This document shows, piece by piece, positions 32,018-40,245 of a DNA stretch of 64,000 bases. Below the pieces are notes generated by a model, which was given only the letters and a program-made list of their open reading frames with translations, ran no database searches and was not told the DNA's origin. Position 1 is the stretch's first letter, and every line of letters begins with the position of its first letter. Source of the stretch: Yoonia litorea (GTDB taxonomy: Bacteria > Pseudomonadota > Alphaproteobacteria > Rhodobacterales > Rhodobacteraceae). The DNA lies in assembly GCF_900114675.1 (NCBI RefSeq), contig NZ_FOZM01000001.1:1922001-1986000 (forward strand), given 5' to 3'. A program made the translations under genes and the position numbers.

Positions 32018-33811
32018 TCACCGATCCATGTCTGGCGACATTAAACGTCCGCTCTCATCGATCACGTAATAGCCGGCCAACTCTCTCAGCGCATCAGCCG
32101 CCGGTTTCTCATTCTGCCACGCCATCATGGACAGTCCTAACATGCGTGGCATGAGCATGGGCCACATCTGGGAATCCTCGGTGGTGAACTCCGACCAGAA
32201 TGCCCCCTGCACGCCAATGATACGGTCTGACAAATCTTCCTCTGGCACGGGATCCCAGTTCACGGTGTCTTCGAGATCGACAAACGCAGCCCAGCTTGCA
32301 CCCCAATCATCGGGATCGCCTGTGTGGGCCATGTCAAAGTAAAGATGTTGCGCAGGGGTCATCACCACGTCATAGCCCGCTCTCGCGGCCTCCAGTCCTG
32401 GCCCCTGACCTGTCCAACTGAACAGGATCGCATTGCTTCCGATCCCGCCATTCGATCCTTGCGCGGCTTCTTCCCAGGCTGCGGGTCGAAGCCCCTTGCT
32501 TGACGCGTATGCTGCAAGTTTCGCAATGGTCCAGCCTTGCAGGTCCTGAGTTGTCTGCAGGTCGTGCTCCTGCATGAGTGCCAAGGCGCGCGGCGTATGC
32601 ATCCATGTGTTCTTAGGAAGTTCATCACATCCTAGGTGCAGATGACCGAACGGAAACAACGCCGAGATGCCATCAACCAGTTTTTCAAGGACGTCCCAAG
32701 TCTTGGGCATCGCGGGGTTCAATACATTGCCGCGATACCCCTGTACCGACGTCTCACCGCCGGTGTCGTCAGGGTCGCGGGTGTCAGGATAAACGGCGGC
32801 AAGGCCAAGCGCATGGGCCGGTGCTTCGATTTCAGGCAGTACCTCGATATTGAGCGCCGCGGCATGTGCGATGATCTGTCTGACAGTCTCATGGTCATAA
32901 CTGCCACCTTGCATCGGTGCCGCCGTGAAGAGGCCCGGAAGGAATTGGCCTTCTCCGCGAAAGGTCAGGTGCTGTTCCAGTTCAGGCAGGGCCGGCACTG
33001 GTATTCGGAAAGCTTCGTCATCGGCAAAGTGCCAGTGAAACCGGTTCAACTTCAGCATGGCCATCAGATCAAGAAGCGCGCAGATCGTATCAGGTGCATA
33101 AAAATGCCGCGCTGTATCGAGATGCTGGCCGCGCCAATCAAAACGAGGCCCATCAGAGATTTCTCCGATCGGTAACTCCCCCGATCTCAGCAACGTCATC
33201 AGGGTGACTAGCGCATAAAATTCGCCGCCGTATGAGGCCGTTTCGATGATGACCTGCTCTGGCGTGTTGCGAAGACGATAGGCATCCTGAGGGAGATCAC
33301 GCTTGTTCACGACCACCGGGAACGTGCCTCGAAAAGCCAGTTTCTGGCGGTCTGCAAGCGCGGCTGCGTTTTCGTAGGCGCGGCCCGAACCCGACACGCC
33401 ATCGACGGCAATCGTTTCTCCTTGAGGGTCCCAACTTGTCGGTTGCGGAACGACTGCGAGGCCATCAATGGGTAAGACAGGCAGGTTTCGTGACACGTCA
33501 CGGCCAGCATGAGTTGGCGGCAAAGGCAGCAGCTCTCCGCCCATGCGGATCGCGGGGCCGATAGGCAACCACGCGCGATTGGCAGGCGTGAAACCTCCTG
33601 CATAGCGCAATGTGAAATGATGGACCTCGCCGGGGTTCAGATCGGGCAACGAGACCTCGATATAGCTGCCAAGCGCACGTTTTTCGGTGCCACCAGAGAC
33701 GACCTGCAAAGGCGCCATCCCCGAACAGCAAAATACTGCGGCCTGCAACTTGCGGTCAGGGATCAGCGAACAAAGCAGATCATCCCCGTCTATGTGACAG
33801 TTGTAGTCCAT
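32018..33811 (-). CDS. GH20 beta-N-acetylhexosaminidase
   Basis: 597 residues. The GH20 barrel is marked by FDWRGQHLDTARHFY, LNRFHWHFADDEAFRIPV, EVLPEIEAPAHALGLAAVYP and the catalytic Asp396-Glu397 in LHLGCDELPK. The usual HxGGDE reads H-L-G-C-D-E, a Gly-to-Cys change beside the catalytic pair. The N-terminal 150 residues are beta-rich, as in other members, and no signal peptide is seen, which points to cytoplasmic cleavage of imported chitobiose-type disaccharides by terminal GlcNAc or GalNAc release. It starts one base after the stop of the GntR gene, and its own stop directly abuts the stop of the convergent FMN enzyme. Confidence 0.88.
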   Translation of the reverse strand: MDYNCHIDGDDLLCSLIPDRKLQAAVFCCSGMAPLQVVSGGTEKRALGSYIEVSLPDLNPGEVHHFTLRYAGGFTPANRAWLPIGPAIRMGGELLPLPPTHAGRDVSRNLPVLPIDGLAVVPQPTSWDPQGETIAVDGVSGSGRAYENAAALADRQKLAFRGTFPVVVNKRDLPQDAYRLRNTPEQVIIETASYGGEFYALVTLMTLLRSGELPIGEISDGPRFDWRGQHLDTARHFYAPDTICALLDLMAMLKLNRFHWHFADDEAFRIPVPALPELEQHLTFRGEGQFLPGLFTAAPMQGGSYDHETVRQIIAHAAALNIEVLPEIEAPAHALGLAAVYPDTRDPDDTGGETSVQGYRGNVLNPAMPKTWDVLEKLVDGISALFPFGHLHLGCDELPKNTWMHTPRALALMQEHDLQTTQDLQGWTIAKLAAYASSKGLRPAAWEEAAQGSNGGIGSNAILFSWTGQGPGLEAARAGYDVVMTPAQHLYFDMAHTGDPDDWGASWAAFVDLEDTVNWDPVPEEDLSDRIIGVQGAFWSEFTTEDSQMWPMLMPRMLGLSMMAWQNEKPAADALRELAGYYVIDESGRLMSPDMDR

Positions 33812-33812
33812 C

Positions 33813-34568
33813 TCAGTCCAATCTCAGTTCAGATACAAAGTCGTAGAGGTCAGAGCGGTAATAGCCGCTGGTGAACTCGACAGGTCGGCCCGATTGCAAA
33901 TATCCCGTACGTTCGATTTGCAGGATCGCTGTTCCTTCTGGCAGCTCCAGCAACTCCGCAACGGAGGCCGTCGCGTTTATCGCGGTGACGCGCTGTATCG
34001 CCCGGTTAGGGGCCATGCCGCGGGCGCGAAGGAGCTCATAGAGCGACACATCGACTTTGTCGGGACGCGGCAAGACATCTTCTGGCAGCGAAGAGTGCTC
34101 AAGCGCCATTGGAACCGCATCACCGCTACGCAAACGATGGATGCGCGCAACCCGATGATGCGGCGATAAGCCGAGCACCATCGCCTCGGTCGGGGTCGGC
34201 ACAAACAACCCTTTGAGAAGTACACGGCTTGATGACTGTAGCCCGCGGGCTTGCAGGTTTTCCGTAAAGGACACCAGCGAGGTCAGCGATTGCTCTGTTC
34301 TTTCGCCTGTCTTGCGGACAAATGATCCCGCACCTTGTCGCTGTTCAATCATGCCATCTGCGACGAGTTCGGCGATGGCCTTGCGCACTGTGACGCGACT
34401 GACATCGGCGATGTCCGCGATCTCGCGTTCTGAAGGAAGCTGATCTTCGGCAGCAAGTGCGCCCGAGGCCACCATGGCGCTGATATGACGACAAAGCTGC
34501 TTGTACCGTGGACCGCGCCCTTCGCGGTACCATTCGCTTTGCTCCAGCGCATCAACAAGGTCAGTCAT
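33813..34568 (-). CDS. GntR/HutC-family repressor of the amino-sugar cluster
   Basis: 251 residues. Winged HTH at about residues 20-85 (RYKQLCRHISAMVASGAL, QLPSEREIADIADVSRVTVR, KAIAELVADGMIEQRQGAGS), then a UTRA effector domain with QSLTSLVSFTENLQARGLQS, VPTPTEAMVLGL and ILQIERTGYLQSGRPVEFTS. UTRA regulators such as NagR/DasR respond to amino-sugar phosphates, so GlcNAc-6-P or GalNAc-6-P is the likely effector. GGAAAGGAA precedes the ATG at 34568; an extension to 34613 would run into the operator. It is transcribed with the hexosaminidase and is divergent from the transporter operon. Confidence 0.85.
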   Translation of the reverse strand: MTDLVDALEQSEWYREGRGPRYKQLCRHISAMVASGALAAEDQLPSEREIADIADVSRVTVRKAIAELVADGMIEQRQGAGSFVRKTGERTEQSLTSLVSFTENLQARGLQSSSRVLLKGLFVPTPTEAMVLGLSPHHRVARIHRLRSGDAVPMALEHSSLPEDVLPRPDKVDVSLYELLRARGMAPNRAIQRVTAINATASVAELLELPEGTAILQIERTGYLQSGRPVEFTSGYYRSDLYDFVSELRLD

Positions 34569-34591
34569 GGCCGTTTCCTTTCCGCAATGGC

Positions 34592-34711
34592 TGGTATGCA
34601 AAAACAATACCATTCGCAGACCAATTTACAATCATGTATTTACATGCAAACGTCAATACGCTGATATAAAATACTTTTTTCGAGATTTTCTAGACTGGTA
34701 TTATATTGGTA
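34592..34711. promoter_or_regulatory. Operator-like dyads between GntR gene and sugar transporter operon
   Basis: Three elements: TGGTAT (34592-34597) and ATACCA (34607-34612) as an inverted repeat; the perfect palindrome CATGTATTTACATG (34633-34646); and two TGGTA copies at 34696-34700 and 34707-34711. The region is strikingly AT-rich and holds the divergent promoters. The TGGTAT/ATACCA dyad is the most NagR/DasR-like, as those sites are built on TGGT/ACCA halves. Confidence 0.5.
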
Positions 34712-34783
34712 GCAAAATGGCATTTGTCGAGTAACCTTGATTCAACAAGGTCGATTCGTCGACAAACACCGGGGGGGATCACA

Positions 34784-35716
34784 ATGACAGAGATGACGCA
34801 GTCTTTGCCGCAGGGTGTTGCAAAGCCAAAGACAAAGACGCTGTCAGAGGCCGTTTTTGCGTGGCTGCTCATTGGCCCTGCCATGCTCTTCATTGCTGTC
34901 ATCGTGGCATGGCCACTTGCCGAAACAATCCGGCTTTCGTTCATGGAAGCTGGGTTGGGCGGCGAAGAGTATGTAGGCCTTGCCAACTACCAGGATCTCG
35001 TCGAAAGCCGGAAGTTCCGTGATACGATTGTCCGGACGTTCTACTGGATGTTTCTCTCCGTCGCGCTCAAGCTCGTGCTTGGCCTTATCGGTGCGACGCT
35101 TTTGAATGCCGCCGTTCCCGGTCGCGGTCTGTTCCGCGTTCTGGTCATGCCGCCTTGGATCATCCCGATGGCGATCGGCATGATCGGCTGGCTGTGGCTC
35201 TATAACGGATATTTTGGTGTGCTCTCCGGCACGATGATGACCCTTGGCATCACGGACGGACCGTTTGAGTTTCTGGCCTACAAGCAATCCGCCTTCTATT
35301 CGGCCGTCGTCGCTGACGTCTGGGTGGGCACACCCATGGTGACGCTCTTTTTCCTTGCCGCGATGCAAGGTGTCAGCCGTGACCTTTACGAGGCCGCATG
35401 GGTCGATGGTGCAGGTCGCTGGTACCGTTTCCGTCGCATCACGATCCCGCAGATCATGCCGGTGATCGTGTCAATGTCCCTGCTTTCTGCCATTTTCACC
35501 TTCAACAGCTTCGAGATCATCTGGATCCTGACCGAAGGCGGACCGCGCGGCGCCACAACGACGCTGATCGTGGACACCTACAAGACCGCTATCGGCAACT
35601 TCAAATTCGGCGAAGGCTCCGCCCGCGCTGTGATCATCGTGATCCTGCTGGGGGTGTTCTCGCTGCTTTACCTGAATGTGCTCAAGTTCGTGAACCGCAA
35701 GTACGGGACCAAGTAA
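34784..35716 (+). CDS. Sugar ABC transporter permease 1 (CUT1 family)
   Basis: 310 residues, six membrane helices, MalF-like. The first helix is FAWLLIGPAMLFIAVIVAWP; the conserved ATPase-contact loop is EAAWVDGAGRWYRFRRITIP, the EAA motif. Start ATG 34784 was preferred because GGGGGGG precedes it by 6 bases; the longer frame from 34706 begins inside the promoter region. It forms the inner-membrane channel with the next gene product. First gene of a ten-gene operon for amino-sugar uptake and use. Confidence 0.9.
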   Translation: MTEMTQSLPQGVAKPKTKTLSEAVFAWLLIGPAMLFIAVIVAWPLAETIRLSFMEAGLGGEEYVGLANYQDLVESRKFRDTIVRTFYWMFLSVALKLVLGLIGATLLNAAVPGRGLFRVLVMPPWIIPMAIGMIGWLWLYNGYFGVLSGTMMTLGITDGPFEFLAYKQSAFYSAVVADVWVGTPMVTLFFLAAMQGVSRDLYEAAWVDGAGRWYRFRRITIPQIMPVIVSMSLLSAIFTFNSFEIIWILTEGGPRGATTTLIVDTYKTAIGNFKFGEGSARAVIIVILLGVFSLLYLNVLKFVNRKYGTK

Positions 35717-35717
35717 G

Positions 35718-36560
35718 ATGATGGACAAATACACAAAACTTCAGCTTGTCGGCATCTATGCAGCGGTCACGGTGTTCCTGATCTTCATCCTGCTGCCATT
35801 CTTCGAGATGTTCATGGCGTCACTGCGCCCTCTCGAGCACCTGTTTCGCAGCCCTTATCAGTTCTGGTCAGATGACTTCAGCTTTCAGGCCTACAGCGAC
35901 ATGTGGGAGACGGTGCCGCTCTTGGGTCGCTACATCTTCAACTCGGTATTCATCGCAACTGCCGTCACGCTGCTCACGATGATCTTTGTAGTGCCAGCCG
36001 CCTATGCCTATGCCCGTCTCGATTTTCCGTTCAAGAACGGCTCTCTCGCGATTTTTCTGGGCGTCAACATGTTCACTGGTGCGGTTCTGCTGATCCCGCT
36101 TTACCGTGTGTTGCGCAGCATAGGCCTGTTGAACACCTACTGGGCCATGATCATTCCGGGCGTCGCGTTCCTGATCCCGACCGGCATCTGGCTGCTGCGG
36201 TCTTACCTTGAAAAGATCCCGCGCGAGCTTGAAGAAGCTGCTTTCGTCGATGGTGCGAGCCGCTTGTACACCCTGCGCCGTGTTGTCCTGCCGCTGGCAA
36301 CGCCTGGCCTGATCGTCGTCGGTACCGCCGTCTTCATCGGCGCTTATGCCCAGCAATTCCTCTTTGCGATCACGTTCAACCAGCAACGTGAACTGCAACC
36401 CCTGCCAGCCGGCCTCTTTGAGTTCATCGGCTATCAGGATGTCACCTGGAACCAGATGATGGCCGCTGCCCTGACAGGCATCCTGCCAGTCATGGTCATC
36501 TTCCTGTTCCTTCAGAAATACCTCGTGGCGGGTCTAACGGCCGGTGCGGTCAAAGAATAG
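35718..36560 (+). CDS. Sugar ABC transporter permease 2 (CUT1 family)
   Basis: 280-residue MalG-like permease. Landmarks are FEMFMASLRPLEHLFRSPYQ, LPLATPGLIVVGTAVFIGAY and the EAA loop EEAAFVDGASRLYTLRRVVL, followed by the terminal KYLVAGLTAGAVKE characteristic of MalG-type partners. It starts 1 base after permease 1; two ATGs are adjacent (35718 and 35721). With permease 1 it translocates the sugar delivered by the binding protein downstream. Confidence 0.9.
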   Translation: MMDKYTKLQLVGIYAAVTVFLIFILLPFFEMFMASLRPLEHLFRSPYQFWSDDFSFQAYSDMWETVPLLGRYIFNSVFIATAVTLLTMIFVVPAAYAYARLDFPFKNGSLAIFLGVNMFTGAVLLIPLYRVLRSIGLLNTYWAMIIPGVAFLIPTGIWLLRSYLEKIPRELEEAAFVDGASRLYTLRRVVLPLATPGLIVVGTAVFIGAYAQQFLFAITFNQQRELQPLPAGLFEFIGYQDVTWNQMMAAALTGILPVMVIFLFLQKYLVAGLTAGAVKE

Positions 36561-36586
36561 CCAACAACCAACTTAGGGAGACTACT

Positions 36587-37798
36587 ATGAAATTCACGAA
36601 ACTGACACTTGGTGCGGTGCTTTTGTCCAGCGGGGCCAGCATGGTCTTTGCCGACAGCCACGCGACAGAATTGCACTTTATCATGTGCGGCGGCGAAGTT
36701 CGCGAAGCGGACCAGGCCGTGGTTGACCAGTTCATCGCCGACCATGAAGGCGTGACCGTCAATCTGGAGGCTGTGCCATGGGGTACCTGCCAGGACAAGT
36801 CGCTGACGCTCGCCGCAGCCGGTGATCCGCCATCCATCGCCTACATGGGTTCGCGCACCCTGCGCCAGTTGGCAAACAACGACCTGATTGTGCCTGCTGA
36901 GATCCCTGCAGACGCCCCCTACCAGCCTGGTGTTCTGAACACGGTCACCATCGAAGGCACAACATGGGGCTACCCGCACGCTTTCTCGACCAAGGCGCTT
37001 TATATCAACTGTGATCTGGTCGAGGCCTCCGGTCAGGAATGTGTCGCGCCAACCACTTGGGACGAGATGTTCGCAATGGCACAGGGCGTTGTCGATAACA
37101 CTGACGCCGCCGGTGTTGGCCTTGCTGGGAAGGACTTCGACAACACGATGCACCAGTTCCTGAACTACCTCTATTCCAACGGTGGTGTGGTGATTGATCC
37201 GGTAACCGGCGAAAACAAGCTCGACAGCCAGCAGACACGCGAAACGCTTGACTTCTATGGCCGTCTGGCAACCGTTTCTCAGGAAGGTCCGACCGCTTGG
37301 GAACGTGACCAGCTCAAGGATCTGTTCAACGACGGCCAGATCGCAATGTATGTCCAGGGTCCTTGGGGCTATGGCCAGCACAACGAAGACATCAACCAGC
37401 TGGTTGTCCCGGTCCCTGCAGGCCCTTCCGGTGAAAGCGGTTCGATCCTGATCACAGACTCGATTGTTGTCTTCAAAGGCTCCGGCCATGAAGAACTGGC
37501 ACAGGAACTGGCACAGCGGATCACGTCCGGTGATGCACAGTATGACCTTGACAGCTCATGGGGTCTGACACCGATCTTTGACTATGCCGCGATGGGCAAA
37601 ACAGACCTCTACTATGAAAGCGGTGTCTGGCCGAACTTCACAGCGTCAATCTCGACCGGTGGTCCAGAGCCAATCGTAGAGGACTTCAAGTCACTGCAGT
37701 CCGTCTTCACCAACATGGTGCAGGGCATCCTGCTGGAAGACGACACCGTCGACAATCTGGTGACAATCGCCGGAGAAGAGCTGGACGAAGCTCTCTAA
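36587..37798 (+). CDS. Sugar ABC transporter substrate-binding protein
   Basis: 403-residue extracellular binding protein of family 1. Signal peptide with core LTLGAVLLSSGASMVFA and cleavage before DSHA. Mature landmarks are LEAVPWGTCQDKSLTLAAAG, DPPSIAYMGSRTLRQLANND, TTWGYPHAFSTKALYIN and QIAMYVQGPWGYGQH, all usual in oligosaccharide binders. AGGGAG precedes the ATG. From the neighbouring hexosaminidase, NagA and kinase the ligand is expected to be chitobiose, GlcNAc or GalNAc. A hairpin follows the gene. Confidence 0.9.
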   Translation: MKFTKLTLGAVLLSSGASMVFADSHATELHFIMCGGEVREADQAVVDQFIADHEGVTVNLEAVPWGTCQDKSLTLAAAGDPPSIAYMGSRTLRQLANNDLIVPAEIPADAPYQPGVLNTVTIEGTTWGYPHAFSTKALYINCDLVEASGQECVAPTTWDEMFAMAQGVVDNTDAAGVGLAGKDFDNTMHQFLNYLYSNGGVVIDPVTGENKLDSQQTRETLDFYGRLATVSQEGPTAWERDQLKDLFNDGQIAMYVQGPWGYGQHNEDINQLVVPVPAGPSGESGSILITDSIVVFKGSGHEELAQELAQRITSGDAQYDLDSSWGLTPIFDYAAMGKTDLYYESGVWPNFTASISTGGPEPIVEDFKSLQSVFTNMVQGILLEDDTVDNLVTIAGEELDEAL

Positions 37799-37811
37799 GT
37801 TTCCTCCCGAG

Positions 37812-37839
37812 TTGGGGCGGCGGTGCGCTGCCGCCTCAA
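37812..37839 (+). terminator. Hairpin after the sugar-binding protein gene
   Basis: TTGGGGCGGC (37812-37821) and GCCGCCTCAA (37830-37839) form a 10-base stem with one G-T wobble and an 8-base loop. No T-run follows. Placed behind the binding-protein gene, it should protect that part of the message or attenuate read-through. Confidence 0.55.
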
Positions 37840-37874
37840 TATACGCCAACAAATTCAGATAGGTAGACAACGCC

Positions 37875-38981
37875 ATGGCCACCCTTGACCTAATGTCCAT
37901 CAGCAAGTCCTTCGGTTCTGCAAAAGTGCTGCATGACATCAGTCTTGCGATCAATGACAAGGAATTTGTGGTTTTCGTCGGCCCTTCAGGTTGCGGCAAG
38001 TCCACCCTGCTACGGATCATCGCCGGGCTGGAAGAGGCAACCTCAGGTCAGATCATGATCGGCGGCGAGGATGTCAGTACCGCGCATCCCGTTGATCGTG
38101 GCATCTCGATGGTCTTCCAGTCTTACGCGCTCTACCCTCATCTGAGCGTCTATGAAAACATCGCCTTCCCGCTGCGCGTGCAAAAGATGGAAAAGGCGGA
38201 ACTCGACGCCCGCGTGCAGCAGGCCGCCGGCATCCTGCAACTGACCGACAAGTTGCAGTTGAAGCCCGGCCAACTTTCTGGTGGTCAGCGCCAGCGCGTT
38301 GCGATCGGCCGTTCGATTGTGCGCAACCCCAAGGTTTTCTTGTTTGACGAGCCTCTTTCCAACCTCGACGCCGCTTTACGCGGTGACATGCGGGTTGAAC
38401 TCAGCCAATTGCACCGCAGTCTTGACGCCACGATGGTTTACGTAACCCACGACCAGATTGAGGCGATGACCATGGCCGACCGGATCGTGGTTCTAAATGG
38501 TGGCCGTGTCGAACAGTTCGGCACACCTATGGAGCTTTATCATCATCCAAAGACAAAGTTCGTGGCCCAGTTCATCGGGCAACCGAACATGAATCTCATC
38601 CCAGCAACGGTCAGTGCTGCTGATCCGACGGGCGTGAAAGTCGCCCTCTCCGGCGGTCACGAGATGGTCCTTCCGGTAGACGGGGGTCACATCTCAACCG
38701 GAGATCGCGTCGAAGTCGGCATTCGCCCAGAGCATGTCCATATTGGCGACGGGGGCTTCCCGATTTCCGTCAATGTGCTTGAGCGCCTCGGCGGCGTGTC
38801 GATCACTTATGGCACCGTCGGCGACGGCGTGCGTTTCTGCGCATCGCTTCCCGGTGATGCGCAAGTGCAAGAGGGCCAGCCGCTTGCGCTGAACGTGTCG
38901 CCGGAAGACTGCCATGTATTTGATGCCTCAGGCGATGTTCTGCGTCGCAAAGCGGCCCCTGCAATCGCCGTAAACGGATAA
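37875..38981 (+). CDS. Sugar ABC transporter ATP-binding protein (UgpC/MsmK type)
   Basis: 368 residues. The nucleotide-binding domain has Walker A GPSGCGKST near residue 36, Q-loop MVFQSYALYPHLSVYENI, signature LSGGQRQRVAIGRSIVR near 135 and Walker B VFLFDEPLSNLDAALR, then VYVTHDQIEAMTMADR. The C-terminal 120 residues are the regulatory OB/TOBE domain (MNLIPATVS, VEVGIRPEHVHIGDGGF). It energises the two permeases before it. It ends 4 bases before the oxidoreductase gene. Confidence 0.93.
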   Translation: MATLDLMSISKSFGSAKVLHDISLAINDKEFVVFVGPSGCGKSTLLRIIAGLEEATSGQIMIGGEDVSTAHPVDRGISMVFQSYALYPHLSVYENIAFPLRVQKMEKAELDARVQQAAGILQLTDKLQLKPGQLSGGQRQRVAIGRSIVRNPKVFLFDEPLSNLDAALRGDMRVELSQLHRSLDATMVYVTHDQIEAMTMADRIVVLNGGRVEQFGTPMELYHHPKTKFVAQFIGQPNMNLIPATVSAADPTGVKVALSGGHEMVLPVDGGHISTGDRVEVGIRPEHVHIGDGGFPISVNVLERLGGVSITYGTVGDGVRFCASLPGDAQVQEGQPLALNVSPEDCHVFDASGDVLRRKAAPAIAVNG

Positions 38982-38985
38982 GATC

Positions 38986-40245
38986 ATGCGCGTCGTGACA
39001 GCCGGACTGGGCCTGCGTGCAGGACATGTCCTTTCGATTCTTTGTGAGGCGATGCCGGAAGCTGAGTTGGTGGGTTACTACGACCCTGCCAAGGATAACG
39101 CTCTTGACCTTCATGGCGCGACTCTCAGCGATGCCGCAATTGCGGAGTTGGTGGCCGACCAGACCTTCCCCGGCTTTCCAACGGCACAGGCAATCAGCCA
39201 GCAACGCAAGAGCTTTCAGGCCTGCGGCAAGATGCGGCGCGAAACGCCACGATTTGACGATCTTGAAACGATGCTGGCCGAGACAAAGCCCGATCTGTTC
39301 TTTGTTGGCTCGCCGAATATGTACCATCTGGAACACATCAAGTTAGGGCTGGCCGCTGGGGTCCGCATCTTCACAGAAAAGCCTGTCGTGACAACGAAGG
39401 CCGAAACGATGGAACTGGCCGCACTTTTGGCTAAGCATGGGACTGACAGTGTCATGGTGGGTCTGGTGCTGCGTTATTCCCAGCACATGGTCGACCTGCG
39501 GGCTGTGCTGGACGACCTAGGAGAGATCACCTCGCTTGAGGCCAATGAACACATTGCCCCCTATCACGGCGCATTCTTTATGCGGGACTGGCGACGTATG
39601 GTGTCTTGGTCTGGCGGCTTCATGCTTGAGAAATGCTGCCACGACATTGATATCTACAACATGGTGACCGGCTCGCGGCCCACGAGGGTCGCAAGTTTTG
39701 GTGGCCGAAAGTCCTTCGTGCCTGCCAATGCGCCCAGCGCGAACGTTGAAAACCAGATCATGCACCAGAAGCCTTCGATCTGGAACAGCGCACCTGACGC
39801 ATTTCATTCCGACGGCGACATCATCGATTTCCAGACAGCACTATTGCAATACGAAAGCGGCGCATCCCTGGCGTTCCACACCAACCTCAACGTCCCCGAC
39901 GAGCACCGCCGCTTTTGCGTGATGGGCACGCATGGCATGGCCGAGGGTGATTTCGTCCGTGGCACACTGAAGGCCACGGCGCGTGACGGCAGCACGATTG
40001 CAGCCCATGACTATACACAGATGGATCAGGCCCGTGCCTCTTCGCACTACGGTGCCGATCACATGATGATCGACGACATTGCCGCCTTCTTGCGTGGACA
40101 GACCGACACACTCCCCGTTGGTGTCGTTGATGCGATGGAGGCGGGTCTGGTGGCGATGGCACTCGACGAAGCACGGATTAAAGGTTCCATGATCGACCTT
40201 ACCGCGACATGGCAGGAATTTGATGGATATGGACTGCGCGGATGA
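38986..40245 (+). CDS. Gfo/Idh/MocA-family oxidoreductase
   Basis: 419 residues. N-terminal Rossmann domain starting MRVVTAGLGLRAGHVLSILC, with the family motif TEKPVVTT (Glu131-Lys132-Pro133). The C-terminal domain carries LEKCCHDIDIYN (His219, Asp220, Asp222), LRYSQHMVDLRAVLDDLG, and NLNVPDEHRRFCVMGTHGM. Members oxidise or reduce sugars, or act as NAD-dependent glycosidases (GH109 alpha-N-acetylgalactosaminidases belong to the same fold). In this cluster it could oxidise or epimerise an amino sugar, or cleave an alpha-GalNAc linkage. The sequence does not decide. It overlaps the next gene by 4 bases. Confidence 0.8.
   Translation: MRVVTAGLGLRAGHVLSILCEAMPEAELVGYYDPAKDNALDLHGATLSDAAIAELVADQTFPGFPTAQAISQQRKSFQACGKMRRETPRFDDLETMLAETKPDLFFVGSPNMYHLEHIKLGLAAGVRIFTEKPVVTTKAETMELAALLAKHGTDSVMVGLVLRYSQHMVDLRAVLDDLGEITSLEANEHIAPYHGAFFMRDWRRMVSWSGGFMLEKCCHDIDIYNMVTGSRPTRVASFGGRKSFVPANAPSANVENQIMHQKPSIWNSAPDAFHSDGDIIDFQTALLQYESGASLAFHTNLNVPDEHRRFCVMGTHGMAEGDFVRGTLKATARDGSTIAAHDYTQMDQARASSHYGADHMMIDDIAAFLRGQTDTLPVGVVDAMEAGLVAMALDEARIKGSMIDLTATWQEFDGYGLRG

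Noticed and set aside
36512-37489. Long minus-strand open frame opposite the sugar-binding protein gene
   Set aside because: The plus strand encodes a complete binding protein with signal peptide and ribosome binding site. The opposite frame has no family features, and arises from codon bias.
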